This document shows, in pieces, positions 33,860 to 46,098 of a stretch of 64,000 bases of DNA. The stretch covers positions 31,558,001-31,622,000 of the forward strand of contig CM114274.1 in NCBI GenBank assembly GCA_050084515.1, written 5' to 3'. This DNA is from Blasia pusilla. Lineage: Eukaryota > Marchantiophyta > Marchantiopsida > Blasiales. Under the pieces are notes generated by a model. It was not told the origin of the DNA, searched no databases, and worked only from the letters and a program-made list of their open reading frames with translations. Made by a program: the position numbers and the translations under genes. How positions within the stretch are numbered: the first letter of the stretch is position 1; each line of letters starts with the position of its first letter.

Positions 33860-34245
33860 TATGCACTTAGCATTTACGATACCAATTAAGGGAGATCTAT
33901 CCTCAATGCCAAGGTTGCACATGCATAAAATCCGTGTCCGTGGACTTATGTGTGTCCCTAGGATGGACATGCCCATGCAGGCCCGGGTTTTTTTGCCCAT
34001 ATCTAGGCCCGCCTTGCCCACAACATAGACGCGGCTTAGCCATCCTGTACCCATTCTAGCAACTCGTCACCTATTCTTGCCACCCGTTTGGTAGCCCGCT
34101 CTAAGCTTGTGCCTTGCTTGATCGAATGGGTGTGCAGGCTTTGAACCCTTGCATGGCATGCATCAAGCGGATTCAAGCCCGCATGGGTCAAGGCCCGCTC
34201 AATTGCAAGCCTAGTCCGGGCCATGTGGGCTCCATGCAGACCTCT
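33860..34245 (+). repeat. Dispersed repeat, family C, copy 2
   Basis: Shares GGTTGCACATG, then a GTCCGNGGACTTATGTGTG block followed by TCCCTAGGA and ACATGNCCATGC, with 51855-51990, and more distantly with the minus strand of 20065-20125. The shared minus-strand translation [16 protein letters not shown] in the two later copies shows near identity. GCCCGC-rich sequence follows. Confidence 0.6.
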
Positions 34246-35080
34246 ACGAGGACTCGTAGCTTGTAATATTATATTGGTTGGTGATTTGTGCTAGTTTCCG
34301 CCAGTGTGTTGCCACAAGTCTAGTACTCTTTGCTTGCTTTATCCACTCTCATCGTCTCCATTTTATAGCAACATGCCAAAGTTTAGGTTATCTATAGGGA
34401 TTAGGCACAATAGCAACCTCCTATTTCTAGAGTTTTTATTAAAGATGAGGCTTACATAACCAACTCAACTTGACATAGATAAACAACTAAATAATTGCTA
34501 TGTTGATGAAGATGCAATTGTTGACTTCTTGGATGAGGACACACGGGTAATCTATTCTTATTGCTTTGATGTTCAACTTTTTAATGTCGTTATACTTCGG
34601 AGGCTCTATAATGATGCAAACATCTTCCATGTTCATATATAGATAGATGCACCTTTTGAACCATAATTCCATCAATTGATCAAATCAATGATATTGAATT
34701 CCATCAGGTATAGTTTCTTGATATTAGATGCAATATACTACTTACTTCCAACATTGATATCTCCAATCAAGTCATGAATGGTGCACTTGGGAATGTAGTT
34801 GAGTGCATGTATGCTCTTGATCACATAACAACGATTCTCATTTAGTTGCATTGAAATAGTACGCTCATTCACGTCATACTAACGAATTTTTGTACCCTAT
34901 GATATGGACCTGACCACACTTACCACAAGAAAACCTTCCCTCTTGTTCTAGGTTATGCCATGATGAGCCTCAAAAGTCTAGGACTAACTATATATGGTAA
35001 GTGCTTACTCATTATAAAGTCGGCATTCTCCTCTGGCCTTGTTTACATCATGCTCTCCTATGTCATACTTATTAGGATGT
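34246..35080. other. No intact gene; probable retroelement debris
   Basis: AT-rich sequence with no open frame above 62 codons. 34900-34960 resembles coding remnants, but too little remains to assign a family. Confidence 0.3.
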
Positions 35081-35084
35081 ATCG

Positions 35085-35508
35085 ACAAGATCTAGTAGAG
35101 TGCCTTTGAAGAAAGCGGAAGACAGCATGAGAAGGTCGAAGATGACCTATTGAGGCCATTGGTAACCCGAGAGAGCAGGTTTCCCCTTCGTTTTGGCTCA
35201 TTTGGAACCATATAGAGAAACTTTACAAGAGGAAGGGGGTAGACCCACGGAGAGAGAGTTTTGGAGCTCATTCTCTCTTTTTTGAACCTCTTGGCTTGAG
35301 GTGGCGGAGCTATGGTCCTCCTTGCCTTGTGAGTAATCCAAGCCTCTTATCAAGGAGAGCTGGTTTGGTATGACATAAGAGAGAGAGCTTTGCAGCTCAT
35401 TCTCTCTTTGTTGAACCTCTTGGCTTGAGGTGGCAGAGCTATGGTCCTCCTTGCTTTGTGAGTAATCTAAGTCTCTTGTTAAGGAGAGTTGGTTTGGTAT
35501 GACATAAC
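35085..35508 (+). repeat. LTR-like repeat, family A, copy 3, with internal duplication
   Basis: Matches 4810-5260 in the same orientation: AAGATCTAGTAGAGTGCCTT, GGTTTCCCCTTCGTTTTGGC, TTGAACCTCTTGGC, GGAGCTATGGTCC, CCTTGTGAGTAA. The right half is tandemly duplicated: 35251-35379 and 35380-35508 are near-identical 129-bp units. Confidence 0.65.
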
Positions 35509-35509
35509 A

Positions 35510-35880
35510 GACTGTACTCATTAAGTAGTGTCTTTTGTAGCCTTGCAACCATAGACCCCGCGCCCTGGTTGGACGGTGTTTGAGACTAGGATGGGTGTAG
35601 AGAGAGAAGCAAGTGAAGAAGGTACCATATGAGAGGAGGGAGACACTCTCATATAGTGTGAGTGCGGACCAAACAACGTGTTTGTGCGGAGCTTCCAAGT
35701 GTCAACCAAGAAACTCTTCACCACACCATCTACTTTACCTGATTGGGATTCCCAATAAACATTACTTACCAGTGCATCAGCTTTGGGCAATGAATCAAGG
35801 CTACTGAATGTGTTGAACAATTCTCGTGTTACCACTTTAGCAATATCAGCATAACACACATAACAGAATATCATCAAATA
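35510..35880 (+). repeat. Dispersed repeat, family B, copy 2
   Basis: Begins ACTGTACTCATTAAGTAG, the exact reverse complement of a site ending at 42189, and continues with GCAACCATAGACC and GCGCCCTGG. The body contains GGGAGACACTCTCATATAGT (compare GGGAGACTCTCACATAGTGA at 41620 and GGGGACACTCACATAGTGAG at 53880). The end contains AATCAAGGCTACTGAA (compare 41768 and 54020). Probably a non-autonomous transposable element with inverted termini. Confidence 0.6.
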
Positions 35881-37812
35881 TGGATGCCATGAGTTAGCAT
35901 GGGATCTTGTGTGTATAGACGGTCACAACGATGTGTATGCGCACGACACCTAAGTGAAGCACAAATCACAACTCTGCATTCTTGTATCCCTTTCTCCATC
36001 ATATATCAAGTAATGATTGAGATATTGTTTTCTACTCTTGATTTGATTAAAGATATCTCTGATTAGCATGGTAACCAATGCAACGATGGATCGGCCAAGG
36101 GTCGTGGGAGGAGGTTTGCCATACTAGCAATGCCACTTCTTCTTGTAGATAAATATACATCATTGTTGCCTTTTGCCCCGTGCAGGGACAATTTTATCAA
36201 GCGACAAAAACTTTCAAGACCATCAAAACACTCTTTTAACATCAAATGTCATTTTAGAGTGACCTGATCAACAACAACAAAACATCAACCAAGTTTGTGA
36301 AACATCCCATGCCACTTCCACCCTTAAGATAAGTGACAAGTTGCCAACACCATGGTAAGTGGGGCTATATTGGAGAACTGGTAAAAGTGGAACACTTGTA
36401 CTTGTCTCTTAGCCGCTTAATAGGAAATATGGGCATAGGGATGTAGACTCCAAGACTTAGGTTTCATTATCGAGGTGAGGGCTATTAAATTTTGGGTGCC
36501 CTACTTTCATCACTTTCAGACAAAGGCTTGTGAATTGGAATATGGTGAATCTACTGATCAAATTGTAAGGTGGTGGGGGTTTTCAATATCCATGCCACTC
36601 ATATCATACTTTTCTTGCTTGCTTTCTTCTCTCCACATCGATTGAGTTCTCCGTCAGCCCCACCATCTTGGTATCTGATGAGGAAGCTTGCGACGAAATC
36701 CTTGTGATTCTTGTTGATTACTTACACTATTGGTATTCCTATTGGAGAATGATGAATGCACAACAATTGTCTACATTGCAACTCGTGGTGAAAAGAACAA
36801 GAGAATACCATGTGTATTCCAGGACTTCCACCAATGACATCCATTAATTCATTAAATTGTCCGCACTCAATTCCTGCCAGAGGTAAAATTGCCATCATGA
36901 TGTTTGCTGTTTACTTACATCACTTTAGGCAAAGCTAAACTTTATAAGGACGTTCTATTAATCTCTAAGCATATGCACAATACAACTATGACAACCATGT
37001 ATATGTAGAGGATGGACTTGTGTAAAGCTACAGAAAACCACCTGCTTCTCTGTGACACTGATACCCTGACCATGTCTTCAGTCTGGGCCCTATTGCTAGT
37101 ATTGATTCCTACACTAGTGGATCTTGTTCAAGTTGAAACTCCACTGAACATCTCATGTCCTTTTGAGCAATTTTCAAGATAGCCTGCAAGGTCAAAAATG
37201 GAAACTATGAGACAGATGCTCCAGAACTGAACCATCCCCTCCTCAAGTAACTTAGGGTGAAGTGCAGAAAATGGACTTTTATCCTACCAAGTCAAGGCAA
37301 GGGAAGTTAAGAAATATGGTCATTTAGGCATCTGCTCTGTATACAGTGTCTCTAGCATCATCAAGTGTGTATAATGTGCATCATTTGCCTTCCAAATCGT
37401 GGAAGAGGGATGAAGTTTCCCACCTTCGGGAAGACATGGATTTTTGTGACACACTGCTCCTGTTACGTGTAGCTCGTGCTTCATCTTGGATCAGCAAGAG
37501 TTGTGGATCATCCCCAAACAAAAGACAAGCCAAGAACTACAAAAGTTTGGCTGTGGGCAGGAGTTCATCTGTATTCAACCAGAATTTGTCAAAACCTCCA
37601 CACCCTACAGAGAACCCTCTTCTCTGGAGGACGAGGAGACCTATTGATCAAAAAGAATGTATTTAGTCAGCATTATACTAACAGTGGTATCTCAAAGGTA
37701 CGTTCCATACAACAGTCAGCAGCAGCTAGGATCCTTCTATCAATCTTCAAGACTTACGCATAAAAATATGGGCCCAGAGGCCATCACCACATCTGATGAA
37801 GATTGTTTAATG
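35881..37812. other. Intergenic, no gene recognised
   Basis: A frame at 37346-37666 lacks similarity and splice support. The part nearest 37813 is the 3' flank of the TOUGH gene. Confidence 0.35.
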
Positions 37813-40800
37813 TCACTTTGATGACAAAGATGATGTTGACGGAGATCTATTGTGCTTGCTCCTGTGATGACGCCTCTTTGATTTTCCTGCTACATCCTTC
37901 TCTTCCTACATGGCAATTGGAGAAAAAAACATGAAAACCATACAAAGGCAACACAAGACCAATGTCACTGATAAATATCAAGCAAGTATGGACTATTTAT
38001 AAAGAGAGACTCAAACCTAAATAACCCTAGATCTGCAACTAATATGAGTTCTGAACAGGACAATGTGAAATCCAGCACAATTCAGTAAAGGGATTTGGGT
38101 TTTTTGGGTCTATGTCACCTTTGGCTCTCTTGCCAAGGACAGACATCAGTGTAGCAATCTACAGTATCCAATTGAATTTTCAAATAATTTTGGACATCTG
38201 ACCTTCCTCCTTTTACGCCTTTCATGATGCCGTTTATGATGCCTCTTTGAGTCCTTCACACTCTCTGTCCGCCTTCCTTTCCTTGAGCGTTTTGAAACTC
38301 GTTTATGACTGTCACTGTCACTTTCACTCTCCTGTTCTGAACTGCTGCTCCTGCTTGTAGCATGTTTTCTCTTGTGCAAGTCGGCTTTAGTAATATTCTC
38401 TGAAGTCTTTGATGCCAAATTACCCATACTATCACCAATATTCTTGACACCTCTATGATGCTCAAGATCCAAGAGGCCCTCAGTACAAGCTTTCAATGAA
38501 CCTTTCTCCCGTCCATCCGCACCTTCCCTTGTAGTTACTCTATTCTCATGCAACAATCTCCTGGCCTGAACATCTGCTGTTGACACTTTCTCCGGGTCAC
38601 ATTCATTTGTGACAGTGTTAACGTTGTTGATCACTTTCCCACTTTCTCCCAGGTTGCCCCAGGTGCTACTGTGTTGGGCTGGATGTAGATTCGCACTCAC
38701 TTGAGTCTTGACTGCTGGGACACGTAATCCTAATTCCTTCCCTAGGGACTCCAAAAAATCTCCAGCAGCCAAGCGGTTGAGAGCCGCTTGTGCTGCCTCT
38801 GATTGCTTGGTTATGATCTCCTTATCACCAGGCCTGACACCGACTCGCAGAGTAGATGACTCCAATTTGTTCTCATTCGGATCCTCATCATCATCATCTT
38901 CATCAGAGAAAATGGCCTGCAAGCAATATGATTGGAGAGTATGTTCGAAAGACCAAGCAGAAAGCTGTGTCAAACATCTGTCCTTTGCTGCTTCATATCT
39001 TGTACATGTAAGTCTCTACCCTCTACTCTGTCTATCACATGTAGCTATTTCTCATTTAACTATGGCTCCTTCACCTATATTCAAGATCTAACCCCCTGTA
39101 ACCTCCAGTAAGGGAGTCGGATTTTGCATTCAGGTATGTATTGCACTAAGTTTGAGACATACCTTGTAAAGATCAACGGGTTTCTCTTTTATGACACCCA
39201 TAGGACTAGGCTCCACTTGGAGACGTTGAGAGAGGCCTTTATTCATGGAGTCTTGGTTGACTGCATTGCTGGTTGGAACTGAAGATTCTTCCGCAGTCAG
39301 ACCAGGCTTGTTTGAATTCCCAGAAGAAGTTGCATTGAAAAGAAACAACTCGGTCTGACTTAGTGGCTTTGCCATAGGAGCGGCCTGTACATGAGAGCAA
39401 ATCACAAAATCATCAGTGATATTGTATAAAGAGCACCAAGAAAAAACTTGTATAGAAGAATATATTGGTCCTTGAAGAGCACCAAGAAAAAACTTGCAAC
39501 AATAGATACCCACCTTCCCAGCATAGGGATCAAGTAAGTTGAAGCGCTTGCAAAGAACTGATGCTGGTCTCCATGGACTCTCTTCCCTCAAAGGATACTG
39601 AGTCGTTTCTGTTGATATACTCAACTGCTTGTTTGCATTGTCTATTTCACTTGCTTGTACCTGCCTCACAGATTAACAGAACACAGAACTGTGGGTTCCA
39701 GATTTCTGCACTCTTGTGGACCAGTCAGAGATATCCACCTTAGAAAGCAGCACCATGACTTATGTAATTTGGATTTTGATGTAAGTAGATACTCTCATTG
39801 GATTTATACGATTGAAGACACGCGTTTCTTGTATTAGTTTCAGCATGAGCTGTTAGAAGACGCCCCATTTTTTATAAAAGGTAGCGAGACAGGAAAAGCC
39901 ATTTGTCTAAAAAGTTCATCTTTCACTAAAAGAAGAAGGAAAGAGCAGGGGTATCTTCTCATGTTTCCAAATTCAGACTAATCTTCTGTAAGAACCATTT
40001 AGAAGGACCATACCAGTGGCAAAGGATCACCCATTGCTGCTGTGAATCGACTGTGCATCATTGCTGTCAATTCAGAGAACCCTTCCTTTGGGACCGTGAC
40101 AGCCGAAGAGTTCTTTGCTTCAGCAGCCTTGATCAGTTCTGCAATATTTTCAAAAGCACAAATCTCTTGCTCATACTGTGCCCTCGAGAGGCTCAGCCCT
40201 TCCCCATTTTTACGCTGAAGTCCTCCTGTCCATTTTTCTTTCAAGAATTTTTCAAATCGTGCTTGCTTGGCTGGATCAGCTCTGAAGTGAGACCTTAAGG
40301 AGTTCACATCCCCTGCCTGAGATAAGAAACATCGTTTACACTACTTCCAATAAACCAGATCCTGAAGGATCACCTTCTTACACTTAAAAATGAGACCTGT
40401 CAAGAATAATGCCTCAGAAAGATACTACCACTCCTTGGAAAGAAAAGTAGAAATAACATATCTATATCTATATGTATTACCTTAATATCAGAGTTGGTGA
40501 AATTGCTTGACAATGCTGCCTGTAGCCGACCCTGATCAAGAGAGTTTGTCATGGAAGACAGCGATATCTGTTCCTTTTGCAGAGGTACTTCACCAAGGAT
40601 TGCACCCCTTTGAGTGGCATCCAACTTGGCATCCATGGTGTTCCTTTGAGATTGTATAACCTCCTTCCCTTGACGGGTACAGGACCTCTGTTCCTCCCAC
40701 AACCTCCTTAGATAATAGTCATGACCAGGACCCCCAAACAGGAAAGAAAATTGAGGGTTCCCAAGATGCTTCTCCTTTGACAAATCCTCAAACCGTTTTC

Positions 40801-43800
40801 CACTTCTTGCCACAAAAGTTGCAAGACCATCAATAAGCTTTGCCATTTCTGGATCTGCAGGGGCTTGAACATCTAGAGGCTCAACTTTGAGAAGATTTTG
40901 TTCATCATCTAGAGATGTAGCAAAAGTCATGTTCACTTCGGTGCCCTGAGGAATGGGTGTTTGAGGTACTCTGCCAGCCAACCACACAACACAGAAGTCA
41001 TGCAAGCTGCTGATTGCTGAACATTCCTCAATACATTTAACTGTGCTAAGACTTTGAAGTGATTTGCCAACAAAATGCACTACCCTCCATTGTTGATATG
41101 TCCTGTCAAATGCTTAGGATCATACTTGGCAAACGATTTGTAGTCACACTTGTCTGTAACTTTTGATCCTTCACTTTCTGAAGCTTGTGGTTGAGGTTGA
41201 GGAGATTAGGGCTAAATAGTTAGGGTTAGGGGAAGTAGTAAGGGCAATGTGAGGGTTAGGGAAGGGAGAGGGAGATAAGACAAGTAGCAAGACTGTGAAA
41301 GCAGGGCTCAGGCCCTTCTCACATGAGCATATACGTGGAGTGGTATCCATTCTCAGGCTTCGCAGTGCACATCATACTCAAGACTCTTTTTTGCCTTGTT
41401 TCACTTGGGTAGTGTGCTGCCTGAAGTGTGAGTACAAAGAGGGCATGTCCTCTTGTTCTTGATTGCTTTGCTCTCTATTAGTGGGACCATTTTTACTGAG
41501 TGAGGATCAGGTGAGCTCCAAAGCGCTGTGTGTGGCAGGTGCATCCTCTATGTTTGAGGCCAGAGGTGCAGTTGTGAGAGCTACATGAGAGACTGGGATG
41601 GATGCAGAGGGAGCAGGGAGACTCTCACATAGTGAGGGTGCTGACCAGACAGAGTGGAGGTGGGAAGCTTCTATATACAACCAGGAGAGACTTTACAATG
41701 GCATTACCTTTATCAATTGGGATCCCCAATACAAGTCACTTATCAGCCCAGCATCTTGGGGAAGTGAATCTAGGCTACTGAACGGGATGAAAGAGAAAGC
41801 GAGACAGATAATTTCCAGCACAAATCTCTGTCCGAGTGTCTCCCTAGGCAAGGAAATATGACAACTTTCTTATTCTCAGAGGTAAAGAATCAAGTAACAA
41901 TACTAACCTCATGGGTATCTTCTCTTGAGAGATGAGCGATCAACTGCTCAATATCTTACAACCAATCTTAAACCAACCTTACACAAAGGTTGAAATATAC
42001 AAAGCTATTTTGACACCGTGACAGAGAAGACTCTTGGTCAAAAATCTATCATGGCGAAAATAGAATATCTTTGATCAAACTCGATTTCTCATCCACTTTC
42101 ACTCCAAGGGCTCCAAAAAATGAAAAAGTTCACAGTTGAAGTTTCTCTTCTATCGGGTTTTACGACAGGCACTACTTAATGAGTACAGTCTTCAATCGGG
42201 TTAGGTTCTCTTCTTATCACTTGCCTTTTTACTAGTCAGACACATGGAGCAGTCATAGCTCGTAAGAGCCTCTATGGATCTAAGTTGGTATTTTCAGTTT
42301 CTTACCAAATAAATAGATGAAACCTAAGGGCTCCTTCGTAGACAGCCATGTCTCCAGCTCCGATATTTTTTCTCCAGTGCAAACTCTCTAATTCAACCTA
42401 CTTCAGTGGTCACTGAAGGCTGGAGTGGGGATTTACCTTGCTGAATGCGATGATGTGGATGTATACAATGCTAGTGTGAAGCCTGGAAGACAATCGTCTT
42501 CCTTTCTTGACAATCCCAACGGCGGTTTTTTGACAGTTGGCAAGTTTGAATCCTGGTCTTCCAGCTCTTCCACATCAACAACTAAGAAGAGGCAAGAAAT
42601 TTTCAAGTAAACATCAACCATATTCACATCACCAGACAAGACTCTAACCACAATGTGCAATTTTCTAATTTTAGGTCTCCCAAATTGGCAGCAGTAGGCA
42701 TTGATCCCAGGACAATTTGAAATGTGATTTCAGAGAATGCTATTTGAACGGTAAGTAGTTCTTGATATTCATACCTGTATCATAAATATCTTCTTCTTCA
42801 TCGTGGAAGTTCAGGACCCTCCCAACACCAGTGTCAGTTCCCATCTTCCTGGCTGACATACAACAAATATCGTGCTCTTGTCATGAACTTTAACTAATGC
42901 AGAAGTTGAACCAATGAAAGAAGTCATCATTTAATACCTGGTACTGACAATTGGGGGAAATACCAGCCCCAACGTGGTTTGCTCAACGAATGAATAGAGA
43001 GACAGGAAAACACAAGTGCCAAGTATGTGTGAACTTTGGCTACTTCGGTGATTGGAACTTGGAAATCCAGGCCCTTCAGCGAAAAGTGTCCGTCGTGGTC
43101 AGACCACATCTGTTTTCTTGCTATCTCACCAGCATCTAATATCATCCTTACTGTCTACAAGTATCATGTACTTCAGCAGTAAGTACCATCTGAGGAAAAG
43201 ATATTTTGCCTCCCAGCAGACTCCCAAGGCTCCTTTCTGTGTCCAGGCATTTGTATTCGATTCTCTTTCTTGATTTGGGCCTGCTTGATTGCTACAGAGA
43301 CGTTACAGAGAAAAATTAAGAATTATTGGCGGTTCTGAACAGACTGCTGCAAGCTATAAACCAAAACAATTAAATTGATGTTTCCATCAGAAAAATAAAT
43401 TTGCCAATAAATCAGATGAGAAAGTAATGTCATGCCTTTTCTACAACACCAACGTGTCATGTAACGCAATTTATGGATGAAATTGACCTTTAGATTGAAT
43501 TGCATACAATGATATGAAGTCCTGGCAACAAAATGTAACACCTGCAACAGACACTTGGCTAAAACTTTGGCTTGACAAACAGAACAGCCCCGTCAACACG
43601 AAAATAGAAGCATACCTTTAAACTCAGGTGCGTTTTGATGAGGATCAAATCCCAGACCATACACATCTTTCTTGGAATGGATGGCAAAGACCTAGAAGAA
43701 AAGAAGAAGCCATCAATGTGGAGTCCCAAACAAATAAACAGCACATGGCTCTTACAAACACAGGACATAGAATGGGCCCACTAGCAGAACAGAGCCCAGC

Positions 43801-46098
43801 CAGAGGATCATCACAGACCAATGTCACACTCAAGCAGGGATTAATAGATTCCACCAGATTTCTTTGAGCACTTCAATAGATCTTCTTCTTTTTTTGCATA
43901 CCCATCCAGACTGGAACTCAATCCAATCCTCATCATCTTGATTCCCTGAATTAATTTTCACTGATCAAGAAATCCACTTTAACATAGTAATACAAAGAAA
44001 TGCTTACTGGCAATTGGACCTGGGCCTGCCTACCGGAGTATTTTGAAATATTTTCAGAGCTGCTTCTTCTTCTGCCAAAGTTTCATTTTCCAGCTCATGA
44101 TCGCAAGATGATACCAGCCCATCAGGGGGTAACTGCACACCATAGACTCTTTTGGGCTGACTGTCGGTCTGGCTACTGGTAGCCAAAGCTAAGGTTGCCT
44201 TACGTCCTTCCCTTCGGGCATCTGCATGTGAGAACCACATTTGGCATTTCATTACATGAAAAGTTCTGGACAACTCTCCCTTGAAATGACTCCAAGTGAT
44301 GGGAATCCATCTTGATCAGACAAATTTCCAAGTGAAATGAAAGGATTCACAAAGTTTAAACATTTTAAGAGGCTAATTCCATGCGCGGCAGGTCGTGGCA
44401 ACCCTAGGGAGTCTGAGATTTTTCTGCGCCCAGGTGGAATCGACCCCTAGGTGACTAATCCCTCCAGTTTGAAATATTGAGAGAATATACCTGAAGAGGC
44501 AGCAATCTGACTTGGCCCGACTCCTCTCCCTGGGCGCCACCCCATCTTCATGAGCAACTTCACACCTGTTCAATGGCAGATAATAACACATCCTGCACTC
44601 ATCAATATTCTGGAAAAAAACCAATAAACAACTCAACGCGCACACACAGACAGGTGAATTAGGAACACAACATTTGAAAGCAAATTAGTCGTACTTTCCA
44701 CTGTACATACATGGAACAGAACCAAACCTATGGATTGAGTTGCTGGTACGATTAGTTCATCTGGTATAGGCCCTGGTATGGCTGAAGGTCTGCACAAAGC
44801 ATCAGAGAAACTTTAATATCATTTCAATTTACTCAAACTGCAGCTTTCAGAAACCTCTGACAGTCGGATGCTATTCTTGTAAGCCTTTTTCAGGGCCAGA
44901 TGATAATGGATTGATTAGTTAATCAATTAAACGTGTGACAGCATATATTGGCACTTAAGTTTGAGTTTCCAATGGTAGAACAAGGAACCTGGGAAAACAA
45001 TTTTCATTTCTCTTTCAGCCAATCAAGGAATTACAGCACAATAATGCGCAAAACCATCTGACAGCCACTAAATCAGGTAATCAGAATTTGAGATGACATA
45101 CCGACTCCCAACCTCCTTCTCAGCATTGCGTCGCGCTACTTCAGTAGCTGTGAATCCAAAAGTGTCATACTCAGCAGACGTTCCCAGTTCTTTTGATTTC
45201 AACTCCTACACCCACGGAAAATTTGCATCATTTATGTGAACCTTACAAGGAAGAAATGCACTCAGGGTACCGCTGGGATATGACAGATACATGTGATTCA
45301 CCGTGACTACTGCCCAACGCACTTGAAAGTCGAATATTCGGGGTAGAAAAACATCCACCACATGGAGTTCATCTGAATGAGGATACCTCCAGTTCGTCTT
45401 CATCCAAAAAATCATTGATTGACTGCTGTGTCTTCTCAGCACGTTGCTTTCGAGATGAGGAGAATGACTTCGGCGCCCAACCTGTGAAGAAACTTTGTCA
45501 TCTTGTGGTGGACCAAACGGCGATATGTGTATGCGCAATCTCAGCAAAACTGCTTAATTCCATCAGCACAATGAACAAATCAAGTAAAGAATTGCACGCT
45601 GATAAACCTGGCTTAGGGTCTGCACACCTTCTTTGGAACCAACAGTGTTGTAGTAACCGGCCGAAAAGCCTCCAGTGAAAGCACCATGAAACCTCCTCCG
45701 ACCTTCTCCATCTGTCACCTGACTCATCACAGCCCCAGACATTAGGAATTTCTAGTCAGACAAGAGTGAGGAGTACCATGGGAAGGAAGCGACCATGAGT
45801 GAAACAATCCCATTCTCTTACTCTACATCCCAGTCAATAATTGTCACTGCCGATTGAACTCTAAATCTCCTAAACTCCATTTCATAAACAATCTGAGGGA
45901 CTGGGTCCTTCTGCACTAGGAATCTTTCGATTTCATAAAAGTGCGAGAACCGCTCACCTCTTGTTTCCATGGTGGTAAACGGCGCGCATGTCCTTGTTCT
46001 ACAGCGAGTTTGGCTTTCTTTCTTCCAAATTCTTCTTCGTTCTGTAAAGGCGTGCCATAATGAACATATAGCATAGGATCTTCCATAACCACCGTCAC
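37813..46098 (-). CDS. TGH: TOUGH-like G-patch and SWAP domain RNA-processing protein
   Basis: About 20 exons from ATG at 46098 to TGA at 37813. Recognised exons: 46098-45958, 45718-45628, 45481-45387, 45205-45102, 44789-44728, 44565-44491, 44221-44034, 43691-43616, 43291-43187, 43135-42938, 42852-42775, 42581-42437, 41177-41084, 40970-40481, 40316-40014, 39660-39514, 39384-39163, 38916-38203, 37905-37813. With one extra 80-bp exon (42385-42306) needed to keep phase, the product is about 1166 residues (Arabidopsis TGH about 930). The N-terminus has [10 protein letters not shown] and [20 protein letters not shown]. The G-patch is [29 protein letters not shown] module reads [20 protein letters not shown] and [15 protein letters not shown]. 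Conserved [16 protein letters not shown] and [15 protein letters not shown] follow, with an Arg/Ser/His-rich tail. TGH is a nuclear factor in microRNA biogenesis and splicing in Arabidopsis; the function here is by homology. The exon at 43135-42938 carries an unconserved 3' extension. Confidence 0.92.
41540..42190 (+). repeat. Dispersed repeat, family B, copy 3, in a TGH intron
   Basis: The body at 41575-41860 matches 35580-35880 and 53860-54080 (GAGACTGGGATGG, GGGAGACTCTCACATAGTGA, GTGAATCTAGGCTACTGAA). The right end, CACTACTTAATGAGTACAGT at 42170-42189, is the inverted complement of the left end of copy 2. This supports a TIR-bounded element of about 650 bp inserted in an intron, antisense to the gene. 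Confidence 0.55.

Noticed and set aside
43559-43854. Cys/Phe-rich minus-strand frames
   Set aside because: They are shadows in other frames of the TGH exon at 43616-43691 and its introns. The conserved [18 protein letters not shown] reading defines the real frame.
43890-43945. Extra TGH exon encoding [14 protein letters not shown] on the minus strand
   Set aside because: The flanking exons (44034 end and 43691 start) already join in phase and match the conserved TGH sequence without it. Its acceptor would not keep the frame.
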